Origin: Elusimicrobiota bacterium
Lineage (GTDB): Bacteria > Elusimicrobiota > Elusimicrobia > 2-01-FULL-59-12 > JACPXA01
Assembly (NCBI GenBank): GCA_016196785.1
Contig: JACPXA010000098.1
Coordinates: 1-13,105 of the forward strand
Direction: 5' to 3'
DNA: 13,105 nucleotides
Each line of letters opens with the position of its first letter. Position 1 is the stretch's first letter. Shown here piece after piece: positions 1-8,090 of the stretch. Below the pieces are notes generated by a model that ran no database searches, was not told the DNA's origin, and was given only the letters and a program-made list of their open reading frames with translations. A program made the position numbers and the translations under genes.

Positions 1-828
1 ATCCCCCTCAAGATCCGCTCATTGGTCGGGGTGATTCCTCTTTTTGCCATTGAAACCCTGGAGGTTTCCTCGCTCCTCAAGCTGCCTGGGTTCGCCCGGC
101 GGTTCAACTGGTTCCTCCGCCATCGCCCGGACCTCGCCAGGGAGGTAACCTGCAACGGCCAGGCCGGGGCCTGCGAGCGCCGCTTGCTTTCCATTGTCCC
201 TCCTGAGCAACTCCGCCCTATCCTCCAGCGGCTGCTCAGCGAAGAGGAGTTTCTGGGACCTTACGGGATCCGCTCCATTTCCCGGTTTCATCAAGACCAT
301 CCCTACGTCTTCAGGGTGAATGGGACGGAACACCGCGTGGATTACGAACCCGCGGAATCCACCACGGGTCTTTTTGGCGGTAACTCCAATTGGCGGGGCC
401 CAGTCTGGATGCCACTCAATTTTTTACTCATCGAAGCCCTTCAGAAGTTTCACCACTTCCTCGGGGACGATTTCAGGATCGAGTGCCCGACCGGATCCGG
501 CCGGATGATGACGCTTTGGGAGGTCGCGGGAGAGCTTTCCCACCGACTGATCAGAATCTTCCAGAAAGATGAGGAGGGAAGACGTCCAGTCTACGGAGGA
601 ACGAACCCATTTCAGCATGACCCTCACTGGAAGGACCTTATTCTGTTCTATGAATACTTCCACGGCGACAACGGCGCGGGCATTGGGGCGAGTCATCAAA
701 CCGGGTGGACCGGCCTCATCGCCAAACTCATCCAGCAGTGTGGGGAACGCTGCACCCACCACCGCCGGCCTCCCGCCCCACACGCCGCCACACCGATTAG
801 TCCCCTCCTCCACCTACCGACAGTTTAG
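1..828 (+). CDS. GH63 / MGH1-like glycoside hydrolase, C-terminal part
   Basis: The reading frame is open from the first base, so the true start lies upstream and only the last 275 residues are visible. They fit the C-terminal half of the (alpha/alpha)6-barrel domain of GH63-like glucosidases (MGH1-like glycoside hydrolases), which cleave terminal glucose or related units from alpha-glucans or glucosides. The diagnostic stretches are the block around SNWRGPVWMPLNFLL (about bases 379-423) and the terminal block YEYFHGDNGAGIGASHQTGW (about 649-708). By family analogy the Glu in YEYF is a candidate catalytic base; this is inference. After the conserved LIAKLIQQ the last 30 or so residues are Pro/His-rich and look like a non-conserved tail. 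The gene converges on the giant minus-strand gene. No signal peptide can be judged because the start is missing. Assignment to the broad family is solid; the substrate is unknown. Confidence 0.88.
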   Translation: MPLKIRSLVGVIPLFAIETLEVSSLLKLPGFARRFNWFLRHRPDLAREVTCNGQAGACERRLLSIVPPEQLRPILQRLLSEEEFLGPYGIRSISRFHQDHPYVFRVNGTEHRVDYEPAESTTGLFGGNSNWRGPVWMPLNFLLIEALQKFHHFLGDDFRIECPTGSGRMMTLWEVAGELSHRLIRIFQKDEEGRRPVYGGTNPFQHDPHWKDLILFYEYFHGDNGAGIGASHQTGWTGLIAKLIQQCGERCTHHRRPPAPHAATPISPLLHLPTV

Positions 829-842
829 AACAGCCGTCCGTC

Positions 843-867
843 ATTCCCGCAGGCCACTAGCGGGAAT
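843..867. repeat. Perfect 8-bp dyad between convergent genes, possible bidirectional terminator or dispersed repeat
   Basis: ATTCCCGC and GCGGGAAT form a perfect 8-bp stem around a 9-nt loop, between the 3' ends of the GH63 gene and the giant gene. The flanks (CGTCATTCCCGC ... GCGGGAATCCAG) resemble a short palindromic intergenic repeat found dispersed in many GC-rich bacteria (from memory). A second, weaker dyad GACGC/GCGTC follows at 874-889. Neither is followed by a clear T-run, so intrinsic termination is uncertain. Confidence 0.6.
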
Positions 868-906
868 CCAGCCGACGCATAACAGCGTCACAATACGCAG
901 TTTCTG

Positions 907-3900
907 TCAGGTTTGTGAGGCGGTGTAGCGGTAGTGCCTCAACCGATTCTCGAGGAAGATATTTGCTTCCTTCTTCTCTTGCTGCCCATGCCAACGGGCA
1001 AGGATCAGACACATCACCGCCCAGAATGCCAGCAGAATCACCCCCATCTGTGTCCCCGTCAGCTCCCCTGCCCACCACGCACCGCCCAACCTCTTTCCTT
1101 GGCTCGCGCTGTGAAAGAGTGCCAGGAGGGTTGCCTTCTGCCGATCGGCCCGGTCCATCTCGTTCTTGATCTGTTCTAACACATCTCCTCTGATGAGGTG
1201 CGATTGCTTTTTCTGAGGAGAAAGGACTTGCTTGAGCGGCTGGGAGCCTTTCGCTTTGCCTTCGCCATGGAGCTTCAATCCTATCATCAATTCCATGGCA
1301 AACGGTCGAACCTTCGGATCGAGCTTTTCAAACTGCTTCACAAAGGCCGCGAGCTCCTTTCTGGCCTGTTTGAGATCCCGAGAGGTACCCAAACGAAAGG
1401 GACGGCTGACCACCTGCTGCCTGCCTTTCTCTGAGGCCTCAGCGCTCTGAGAGAGTTTCCCTTCGTCCAGAATAGTAACTTTTCCCATCCCCATCACCAA
1501 CGTCAGGAACGCAAAGGCGGTTTCTTCGTTGTATGTGTCCCCGCCGAGCAGATCCTGGTAATGTCGGAGCAGGGCGGATATCGCATACATCTCAGCAAAC
1601 CTGTGCAGGACATCCTCGGAAACACCACGAATGGGTTTCTTTTTGAGTTCTTTTCGCAAAAGGTCCTTATACGTCAGGATGGTGTTCACAAACTGCTCCG
1701 CAAGCTGTCGGGGAGGGGATCCCTTGGGAGCTTTTTGAAGCACAAGCACCCGTCCCCCAGGGACTCCGAGCACAAAGCGTTCATAGTCCTCCTCCTCCAC
1801 CGCGGTGAAAATATCCTGAAATGAGAAGAGTTTCCGCGCATCAATCCCGGTCAGCTCGTAAAAAGCCCGGTTCACGGGTTTCCCCCAGTTCGTTGGATGG
1901 GTATGAAAGACATTGGCCTTCTTCTCAGCAAACTGGACTGAACCAGCCTCGCCCAGCGCCCAACAGAAGCGCACTTCACCCGAGCGGCTTGGTTCGATGT
2001 ATCCGGTCACCTCCCTATCTGAATTGGTTCTCTGAAGTTCTCGAATACGATTCACGACCGCGCGCTCCCCTGCGGCCCCCCCTGGAAAACGCTCGACGGT
2101 CGCTTCGACATCTCTGCTCTGTTTCGCCGCCTCTGCTTTCCTTTGCGCTCGCTGTTCCTCAATCGTCTGCGGGAACGCTGATTGGGACAACACCAGCAGG
2201 TTCATCAGCAACAAGGTGACCGCCATGCCACGACGAGCTGAGACGTGGACATGTAGATTAAATGTCGCGCGGGGAAGTCGGTCCAAGCCAACAAGGCTCA
2301 TGATGCCAACCACCAACCCTATGGTGAGTACGAATGAGGCCAGCCCAAGGAAGGACAGCCCCGGCAGGGTCTCCCAGAGACCGACAGGCCACAGCCCTTG
2401 AGAGTTCGTGGCTTGAGCCTTCTTGAGTCGCCTCCTCTGTTGCAACGTATCTGAGGTAAAAACATGGAACCCAGACCCCGACCCCTTCGCGACATACATC
2501 GCCTGGTCAGCCATGCGGACTAACTGTTCCGCTCTCTTGGCAAGGATGTCCAGTTGTTTGCCCTTATCTGCGGCAGCTTGTAACTTCGCCACCATGGCAG
2601 AACTCAGGGAGAACTGTTGGGCTACACCAATGCTCAAGGACACGGGGTCAGTGCTTTTATCGAGTTCGGAGCGAATTCGTTTCACCACTTGGTTAAGATA
2701 CTCTTCGACCTGCTTTTCAGCGACGGTCGCTGCAAGGACGAATTCGTCTCCACCATATCGTGCGACGAGATCGCCGGGACGCACCTTTTCCTGTAGGACC
2801 TTTGCAACTCGTTGTAAGGCGCGGTCGCCAGCATCATGACCCCGCTGGTCATTGATGGACTTGAATTCATTGACATCCATGAAAAGAACGATGACTCCTT
2901 CCTGTCCCTCAGGGGATTGTGATTCACCGATGGTCGCCTGATACCGGCCGTACATGACCCGAGAATATAAATCCTTAAATCCCTCGTCCCAGACCAGCCG
3001 TGTCGCCAGCCCAGTGAGGGGATCCGTCCGCGAGCCGGCCAATCGAGCATCTTTGATCTTCCCGAGCTCGAGCAAGATGGAGCGCTGGCGCTCGGCAGAC
3101 TGAAGCTGCCTTCGGAGGTCATCACGCTCCTGCATCACGCGAGCGAGGTTCTTGTACAGCAACCACCCAGACACCAGCCACCCAGACACCAGCGCCAGGA
3201 TCACATAGAGTAAGGGGTGGCTCAGGATGCCCAACACCCCGGAGGGCAACCAGTTCCATCCGCTCAGGAGCCCTTCGCCCCACCCTCGCAGGTCCACCCA
3301 AACCCCCGGTGCCGAGTGACCCCCCACCGCCCCCTTGCCCACTACCCGCCGCACCATCGACGCATTGGTGTGGCCGAACAACCGCAGCAAGGTCTCCAGA
3401 TGGGTGGGGGTCAGCGGGTCGTGCTTGTACTCCTTCGCCCGGGCCTGCAACGTCGTATAGAACTTCACTACCGCCTCGGCGGGCAGCGGCACTGCCGGGG
3501 CTCCCCTCACGACCTGCCATTGGGCCTGCACCCACGCCAGTGTGTCCAGCAACGACTCCGGCGCCCCGGCTTCCCCCAGCCCCTGCACCCGCGCCAGCGC
3601 TGCGATCCCTTGACTGAGAAAGGCCGCCGGGTACCCTAAGAGTATCAACCAACCCTCCAGGCGGCTTACGCTGAGGGGCATGATTGTCTCGTCCCCCGCC
3701 GTGGTCCACCACCCCCTCGAGAAACAGGCATTCAATCGCTCCCAACTCCCCACCACCGCCTCCAGCTCCGACGCCTCCCTCTCCCCCTGAGACGGATAGC
3801 CCTCCACGACCAGCCGAACAAACGGCATCACCGGCAAGGGACGACGGGTCTCCGCCCGCAACTGAATGAAAGTCCTCCGCTCGTTGGGGATCTGGGCCTC

Positions 3901-6243
3901 CAGAATGTCCCGGAGGCTCGTATGCCACGCACTCACCGGCTTTTGCCCTCGCCGCTGGGAGTAATAGCTCCACAGGGAAAGAGTGCCCGGACCGGAGCCC
4001 TTCCCCCGGCGGGTCGCCCATACCTCAGCCCCCAGCACCTCCCCCGGTTCCCCGAGGATCAGCACCACCCCCGCCCGTTTCCGTCCCACCCAGCGGTAGT
4101 GCACCCCTCGAGCTCCCACGACTTCCTTACTGTCAATCAGCGGCACTGGGGTCTCGACCCATCGCCGCACCGTCGCCTCCCACTCGGCGTTTGAGGTCAC
4201 GCGCACGGGGGTAGGCGCTGCCGTCAAGGCCTTCTGCAACGACGCCATCAGCGCCTCCCAGGAGACCTCGAGCTCCTCGGCGGTCGAGGGGGCCGTTGGC
4301 CCTCGCCCTCCGCGTCTCCTCACCATCCCCCCCAGCGAGTATAGCGCCGGGGCAAGCTCCCATCGCAGGGGGGTCCGGAGCCACGGCTCAAGCACCGGGG
4401 ACCAGCCCGGCAGCCACAGGGACCAAGCCATATAGACGACAATCCCCCAACTTGCCCACGAGAGCACCCGGAGCACCCACACCCTTTCCCGGTCCTCCCC
4501 TGCTGCCATCCAGCGTGCCAGGAGTTGAAGCCCCAGCGCCAGGATCACATAGAGCACGGGGTGGCTCAGGATGCCCGATACCACCGCCTCTGTCAACCAG
4601 TCCCATCCGAGGACCGGCGCGGAAGACCCTAAGAGGATCCGTAGATTCTGGGGACGTCGCCCTGTGGCCTTGGCTTCCCCAAGGTTCCGTCGTCCAGATA
4701 GTCCCTTTCCGGTTTGCGCAATGACAACGTTCAGAGGAATGAGTGGAATGGTAGGATGAGGCAGGGTGACGACGACTCCTGGGGATCGCCTTCCAGGGTC
4801 TGGTCCTGTGGCGGCCTCAGCACCCACCCTTACTTCAAACGTCTTCGGCACGGGCACGCCGACCTCTGTCACTTGGACCCCGAAGTGGGTCTTCTGAACA
4901 TCTCTGACGTTCACTCCCGCTCCAACAAATCGAAATGCCCGGTTTAATTCTTCGGCCCGTCTTTGGAGTAAATCCCGTGCGCTGGGCACGACGTTTGTGA
5001 TTGTGCCCATCGCCCAAGCCAGGTAACTGATCAACCACACACCCATGATCGTGTGGCGCACCCTCTGACGGTACCCATCCTTCGCACCCAGTGAATCGGG
5101 CACGGGCGCCAGCCCATGACCGAGGTGTAGATAGAGCTTTTCCCCAGCGAATAGCCGCTCCAGAGGGGTCGCCGGCCGCGTCAGCTCAGCCAGATAGTGA
5201 GCGGACTGATCCACCCGGGTGATGCGGGGGCTGAGCACGATATAGGAGATCCCCTGGGCCTTCAAGCGACGGGTCAAGCCGGGGGTGTGGAACCCACCGA
5301 CCACCAGCGCGGCCGTGTGCTGGCGGGTCTGGGCCATAACGGCTAACAGGTTCTGTGCCAGGGTTTCGTTGCGGGCCTCCGCGATTTGGTAAAACCGCTC
5401 AAAAGGCGTTAACCAGGAAGGTTCGCCCCTCACGTGCTTAGAACTCCCCGGAGGCGCTAACGTCAAGCGCTCGAGTTGCTTGAGAATGACTGGGCGCCGT
5501 TCCTGATAGATCGCCCATTCGGAGGTGGTCAGGGAGTGGTTGAGGAGCTTCTCCAGCAACACGAGATCAGGGGAACGTTGCTGGTTGGTCCATCGCGCAT
5601 TCACGCCGCGCCACCACTCCAGCAGGGATTCGGCTTCCTGGACCGCCCGGAGATTTTTGAGGTAGAGGGACGGTTCTTCGAGGCCCCAGAGGAGCGGCTC
5701 ATGTCCTTTCCCGGGTTGGGCGAGGAGCCCAGCGACCTCCGGCCCGGTGAGAAGTCCAACCTTCAGGAGGTACTCTGCGATCGCCGCCACCGCCGTTTGA
5801 TCCGACAGCGATCGGAAGGGGGTCAGGTCAAAACGGCCAGAGGACCCCTCCAGACCGATGAAGGCCACCCCCCGCCGCTCAATGAGCCGTTGGAGGATAC
5901 GCGCGATGTTTCGTTGGGCCTCCACAAGCCCATGGGCGTCTTGGATGAGGAGCACCATCGGGCTGGGGGAGACAGCGAGGGAGACGTCCTGGATTTCCCC
6001 ATCGTTGGCGATCACCTGGCCGAGCCAAGCCGGCGCCGGTTTGGAGGAGCGTGAAGACAACAGAGGGTGCCGGGAACGCGAAGGGAACGCCTCAACGACG
6101 CCAGAGCGCCGTTGGCTGTTAATGGCGTAGGTCGCCAGCGTCTTTCGGCGTTCTCCCCAAAAGTTGGCCTGCGCCAACGGCCCGGCGAGGACGTTGGAGT
6201 AGAGGAGGACGACGGCCATCCCAGAGGCCATCAGCTTCTTCAT
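907..6243 (-). CDS. Giant exported multidomain protein: ChaN/TraB-like domain, GGDEF domain, JAMM-like C-terminal region
   Basis: This protein has 1778 residues. Residues 1-26 form a signal peptide. Residues 95-345 carry the motifs QDAHG (101-105), LEGSSG (131-136), LWGLEE (185-190) and GGFHTPGL (316-323), a pattern like the ChaN/TraB (TIKI-type) fold and like exported domains I recall from Omnitrophota. Hydrophobic segments lie near 397-415, 553-578, 594-612 and 1001-1029. Residues 1031-1060 look coiled-coil and lead into a GGDEF domain (about 1065-1262) with an intact GGDEF (1164-1168) and an RxxD I-site (1155-1158) exactly five residues upstream, so diguanylate cyclase activity with product inhibition is predicted. 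More hydrophobic segments lie at 1295-1319 and 1339-1357; the second looks like a signal peptide. The exported tail has HTHP (1447-1450) and SFQD (1474-1477), reminiscent of JAMM/MPN metalloproteases, and a last span near 1731-1750. The region 620-990 is unrecognised. The ATG start is supported by the signal peptide; its Shine-Dalgarno is weak. The GGDEF call is firm; the other domain calls are moderate. Confidence 0.85.
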   Translation of the reverse strand: MKKLMASGMAVVLLYSNVLAGPLAQANFWGERRKTLATYAINSQRRSGVVEAFPSRSRHPLLSSRSSKPAPAWLGQVIANDGEIQDVSLAVSPSPMVLLIQDAHGLVEAQRNIARILQRLIERRGVAFIGLEGSSGRFDLTPFRSLSDQTAVAAIAEYLLKVGLLTGPEVAGLLAQPGKGHEPLLWGLEEPSLYLKNLRAVQEAESLLEWWRGVNARWTNQQRSPDLVLLEKLLNHSLTTSEWAIYQERRPVILKQLERLTLAPPGSSKHVRGEPSWLTPFERFYQIAEARNETLAQNLLAVMAQTRQHTAALVVGGFHTPGLTRRLKAQGISYIVLSPRITRVDQSAHYLAELTRPATPLERLFAGEKLYLHLGHGLAPVPDSLGAKDGYRQRVRHTIMGVWLISYLAWAMGTITNVVPSARDLLQRRAEELNRAFRFVGAGVNVRDVQKTHFGVQVTEVGVPVPKTFEVRVGAEAATGPDPGRRSPGVVVTLPHPTIPLIPLNVVIAQTGKGLSGRRNLGEAKATGRRPQNLRILLGSSAPVLGWDWLTEAVVSGILSHPVLYVILALGLQLLARWMAAGEDRERVWVLRVLSWASWGIVVYMAWSLWLPGWSPVLEPWLRTPLRWELAPALYSLGGMVRRRGGRGPTAPSTAEELEVSWEALMASLQKALTAAPTPVRVTSNAEWEATVRRWVETPVPLIDSKEVVGARGVHYRWVGRKRAGVVLILGEPGEVLGAEVWATRRGKGSGPGTLSLWSYYSQRRGQKPVSAWHTSLRDILEAQIPNERRTFIQLRAETRRPLPVMPFVRLVVEGYPSQGEREASELEAVVGSWERLNACFSRGWWTTAGDETIMPLSVSRLEGWLILLGYPAAFLSQGIAALARVQGLGEAGAPESLLDTLAWVQAQWQVVRGAPAVPLPAEAVVKFYTTLQARAKEYKHDPLTPTHLETLLRLFGHTNASMVRRVVGKGAVGGHSAPGVWVDLRGWGEGLLSGWNWLPSGVLGILSHPLLYVILALVSGWLVSGWLLYKNLARVMQERDDLRRQLQSAERQRSILLELGKIKDARLAGSRTDPLTGLATRLVWDEGFKDLYSRVMYGRYQATIGESQSPEGQEGVIVLFMDVNEFKSINDQRGHDAGDRALQRVAKVLQEKVRPGDLVARYGGDEFVLAATVAEKQVEEYLNQVVKRIRSELDKSTDPVSLSIGVAQQFSLSSAMVAKLQAAADKGKQLDILAKRAEQLVRMADQAMYVAKGSGSGFHVFTSDTLQQRRRLKKAQATNSQGLWPVGLWETLPGLSFLGLASFVLTIGLVVGIMSLVGLDRLPRATFNLHVHVSARRGMAVTLLLMNLLVLSQSAFPQTIEEQRAQRKAEAAKQSRDVEATVERFPGGAAGERAVVNRIRELQRTNSDREVTGYIEPSRSGEVRFCWALGEAGSVQFAEKKANVFHTHPTNWGKPVNRAFYELTGIDARKLFSFQDIFTAVEEEDYERFVLGVPGGRVLVLQKAPKGSPPRQLAEQFVNTILTYKDLLRKELKKKPIRGVSEDVLHRFAEMYAISALLRHYQDLLGGDTYNEETAFAFLTLVMGMGKVTILDEGKLSQSAEASEKGRQQVVSRPFRLGTSRDLKQARKELAAFVKQFEKLDPKVRPFAMELMIGLKLHGEGKAKGSQPLKQVLSPQKKQSHLIRGDVLEQIKNEMDRADRQKATLLALFHSASQGKRLGGAWWAGELTGTQMGVILLAFWAVMCLILARWHGQQEKKEANIFLENRLRHYRYTASQT
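3163..3192. repeat. Perfect 15-bp tandem duplication inside the giant gene
   Basis: The unit CCACCCAGACACCAG occurs twice back to back. It encodes the repeated LVSGW-LVSGW at residues 1018-1027 inside the membrane segment that precedes the GGDEF domain. It adds five residues in frame, as expected from replication slippage. Confidence 0.9.
3190..3233. repeat. Intragenic direct repeat, copy A (membrane segment before the GGDEF domain)
   Basis: About 41 of 44 bases match positions 4534-4577 of the same gene. On the coding strand it encodes GILSHPLLYVILAL (1005-1018). The similarity continues loosely to the shared GW(N/D)WL coding block (about 3250-3266 versus 4592-4608). Confidence 0.85.
4534..4577. 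repeat. Intragenic direct repeat, copy B (first transmembrane module of the giant protein)
   Basis: This is the partner of the repeat at 3190-3233. It encodes GILSHPVLYVILAL (557-570), preceded by GWDWL (546-550), which corresponds to GWNWL in the other copy. Conservation at the nucleotide level, including synonymous sites, indicates a recent segmental duplication or gene conversion. Confidence 0.85.
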
Positions 6244-6366
6244 CGTAGTCTTCAGTGTAGCAGAGGAGTCCTAAAGACTGCCTTAAGAAGTCGTAACCGT
6301 TTGGTAAATTTTTTGTTAAGTTTTTGGCCTGTTGGGAAGGGAGGGCACGGTATTCAGGCGAGGAGG

Positions 6367-6933
6367 TTAAGGCGTTTGGAGACGCAGGGGGAGGTCAGCT
6401 TTGTCAGTGTCTGGAACGTGGTAGTATTCCGCCGGTTGATACCCTAACCAGCTGGCGACAAAGGTATCCGGGATCGTACCGAGCCGGATATTGTAAATGT
6501 TGACGGATTCATTATAGAACTCACGACGGTCAGCGATCTGATTTTCTAATTGGCTCACCCGTGTTTGAAGGGTTTGGAAGGTCCCGTGGGCCTTCAGCTC
6601 GGGATACCGTTCGGCGACGGCGAACAACCCTCCCAAGGCTTGACTCAATCCCCCCTCGCTCCTTGCCCGCTCGCTGACCCCTTGCGCTTGTATTGCAGAA
6701 GCCCTCGCTTGGATGACTTTCTGAAGGGTTTCCTGTTCAAACTTCATGTAGGCGTTGCAGAGATCAAGCAGTTTGGGCAATTCATCGTGTCGTTGTTTCA
6801 AGAGTACATCGATATTCATCCAGGTCTTTTGAACATTTTGCTTGACGAACACTAGCCCATTGTACACTTGCACCAGATAAAATCCCGCACCGGCTATGAT
6901 GACCATCACTCCTATAACAACCAGCCAAACCAT
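6367..6933 (-). CDS. lemA: LemA family membrane protein
   Basis: This protein has 188 residues, the usual LemA length. Residues 2-22 form one N-terminal membrane helix (VWLVVIGVMVIIAGAGFYLV), followed by the family hallmark YNGLVFVKQNVQKTW and then IDVLLKQRHDELPKLLDLC. Helical coiled-coil-like segments and the conserved YN.SVNIYN..L.TIPDTFVA region close the domain. LemA proteins are membrane-anchored helical-bundle proteins of unclear function, often encoded beside GIDE-domain or TPM-domain proteins. The start at 6933 is set by an AGGAGGG Shine-Dalgarno (6939-6945) and by the membrane helix; the longer open frame upstream is a shadow of the neighbouring gene. The gene begins 22 nt before the stop of the GIDE gene, which suggests translational coupling and a joint role in the envelope. 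Confidence 0.93.
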   Translation of the reverse strand: MVWLVVIGVMVIIAGAGFYLVQVYNGLVFVKQNVQKTWMNIDVLLKQRHDELPKLLDLCNAYMKFEQETLQKVIQARASAIQAQGVSERARSEGGLSQALGGLFAVAERYPELKAHGTFQTLQTRVSQLENQIADRREFYNESVNIYNIRLGTIPDTFVASWLGYQPAEYYHVPDTDKADLPLRLQTP

Positions 6934-7988
6934 TGGTTCCCTCCTGTGAATAGTTTCCATCCCTGGCGCACCGTCTCCCCCCCCTTGACATGGTGCAGCC
7001 AGGCCAAGCCCACACCGCCTCCCCCTACTACGAGGATCGCCCACCAGGGGACCATGATGTGGAAAATACCTTTCCCGAGTGCCGCCACCCCAAGCCCACA
7101 GACACCCCAGGCCACTCCCCACCGGATCCGGGACCGCAACTGGATCAGGAACGCCTGCTCGTCCTGTCGAGAAATGATCCCCACGTGATACCACGGCGCC
7201 CAGGTGACGACCAGCTCTTCCGAATCCGGATTTGGCAGGGACGCCAACTGTTCTTGCAAGACGGTGTGTTCCATCTGTTGGACGGCTCGGTCCCACTCGG
7301 TCGCATCCACTTGACCATCCTTATTCAGATCAAGGGCCTTCATGCGGTCGGGGTCGGCTTTCAAATCCCTGAGCCTAGCCAGGAGTTTCTGTCGCTGGTC
7401 CTCAACGACATCGTGTTGTCGCGCCACCCCGCCTAACACATACACCGGATCGCCAGGGGCGAGAAACCACTCGCGGACCCGATACAAGGGCATGGCACCG
7501 GCGACCGTCAATGGCCAGGGAATCTTCTGTCGCTCCTGCTGCGCCACGGTCAGCATCATCCCTGGAACCGGTGGCGTCTCGGAATGCCCCTCAAATCCAA
7601 GATCGAGTTCTAGCAGCATCCGGTCAGGATTGACGACAATCTTCCCGGTCTCATCCTCTAAGTAAAAGGGCGTTAAGACCTTGCCCTCTTGAATGGTGTG
7701 CCAGGTTTCCCTGTTCCGATCTCTGGAAAGCCGTTCGAGGCGAAACCGATACAGGACGCAATCCAGCCCGCTGTAATACGTTTTGATGGGCGGTCGCCAG
7801 GCCCGCACGACGCCTTGTAACTCGCAAATCCCCATAGCGACTGACCGGACCCTGGAACGGGGGATGTCCTCGACCAATCGCTTCAAGACATACTGGAAAG
7901 CACTGTATACCAACCCATAAGTCCCCACCCCCGTAGAGAGCAGGAACCACCATTCCCACTTCAAGAACAGCCATTGCCAGTCAAGCAT
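6912..7988 (-). CDS. GIDE-domain membrane protein with EF-hand loop
   Basis: This protein has 358 residues. An N-terminal membrane helix (about 11-34) is followed by a region like the GIDE/BAM domain of mitochondrial MULAN-type proteins and its bacterial relatives: SRVRSVAMGICELQGVVRA (45-63), PIKTYYSGLDCVLYRFRLE (67-85), then ETWHTIQEGKVLTPFYLED and a GKIVVNPD strand. The bacterial versions have no RING finger and are not expected to be ubiquitin ligases. Residues 220-231 (D-L-N-K-D-G-Q-V-D-A-T-E) form a canonical 12-residue EF-hand calcium loop with ligands at positions 1, 3, 5, 7, 9 and 12, set in a charged helical region. Two further membrane helices lie near 291-309 and 311-330. The first ATG was used; its Shine-Dalgarno is poor. 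The gene overlaps lemA by 22 nt, a pairing often seen for these two families. The REP-like hairpin lies 30 bp upstream, so it may be the first gene of its transcript. Function unknown. Confidence 0.85.
   Translation of the reverse strand: MLDWQWLFLKWEWWFLLSTGVGTYGLVYSAFQYVLKRLVEDIPRSRVRSVAMGICELQGVVRAWRPPIKTYYSGLDCVLYRFRLERLSRDRNRETWHTIQEGKVLTPFYLEDETGKIVVNPDRMLLELDLGFEGHSETPPVPGMMLTVAQQERQKIPWPLTVAGAMPLYRVREWFLAPGDPVYVLGGVARQHDVVEDQRQKLLARLRDLKADPDRMKALDLNKDGQVDATEWDRAVQQMEHTVLQEQLASLPNPDSEELVVTWAPWYHVGIISRQDEQAFLIQLRSRIRWGVAWGVCGLGVAALGKGIFHIMVPWWAILVVGGGGVGLAWLHHVKGGETVRQGWKLFTGGNQWFGWLL
6939..6945 (-). promoter_or_regulatory. Ribosome binding site of lemA
   Basis: AGGAGGG ends 5 nt before the ATG at 6933 and lies inside the 3' end of the upstream GIDE gene. 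It decides the lemA start against the longer in-frame extension. Confidence 0.75.
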
Positions 7989-8018
7989 CTCGGCAAGGTT
8001 GATCCCTTCTCACATGAA

Positions 8019-8090
8019 GGGGACGTAGCTGCTTAACTGCCTTCTGACATTTTGAGGTTAAGGGAAAAAGCAGAAAAGCAACTACGTCCC
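8019..8090. repeat. REP-like long palindromic repeat, copy 1
   Basis: The left arm GGGGACGTAGCTGCTT and the right arm AAGCAACTACGTCCC form the base of an imperfect stem that continues with CTGCCTT opposite AAAGCAG. The same element, in the same orientation, recurs at 13031-13096. The arms contain GTAG beside a palindrome, as in REP sequences processed by TnpA-REP (RAYT) transposases; that link is an inference, since no such gene is in the window. The right arm carries the stop codon of the 8082-8480 gene. Confidence 0.8.

Noticed and set aside
424..813. Minus-strand ORF opposite the GH63 gene
   Set aside because: It is antisense to a clearly conserved coding region and has no recognisable protein features.
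3122..4021. 299-codon Gly/Ala-rich open frame on the minus strand
   Set aside because: It is an alternate frame of the giant gene; the composition is a by-product of GC-rich coding DNA and shows no domain.
6934..7296. N-terminal extension of the lemA frame to 309 residues
   Set aside because: The extension lies fully inside the GIDE gene in another frame and reads as low-complexity sequence; the AGGAGGG site and membrane helix fix the start at 6933.
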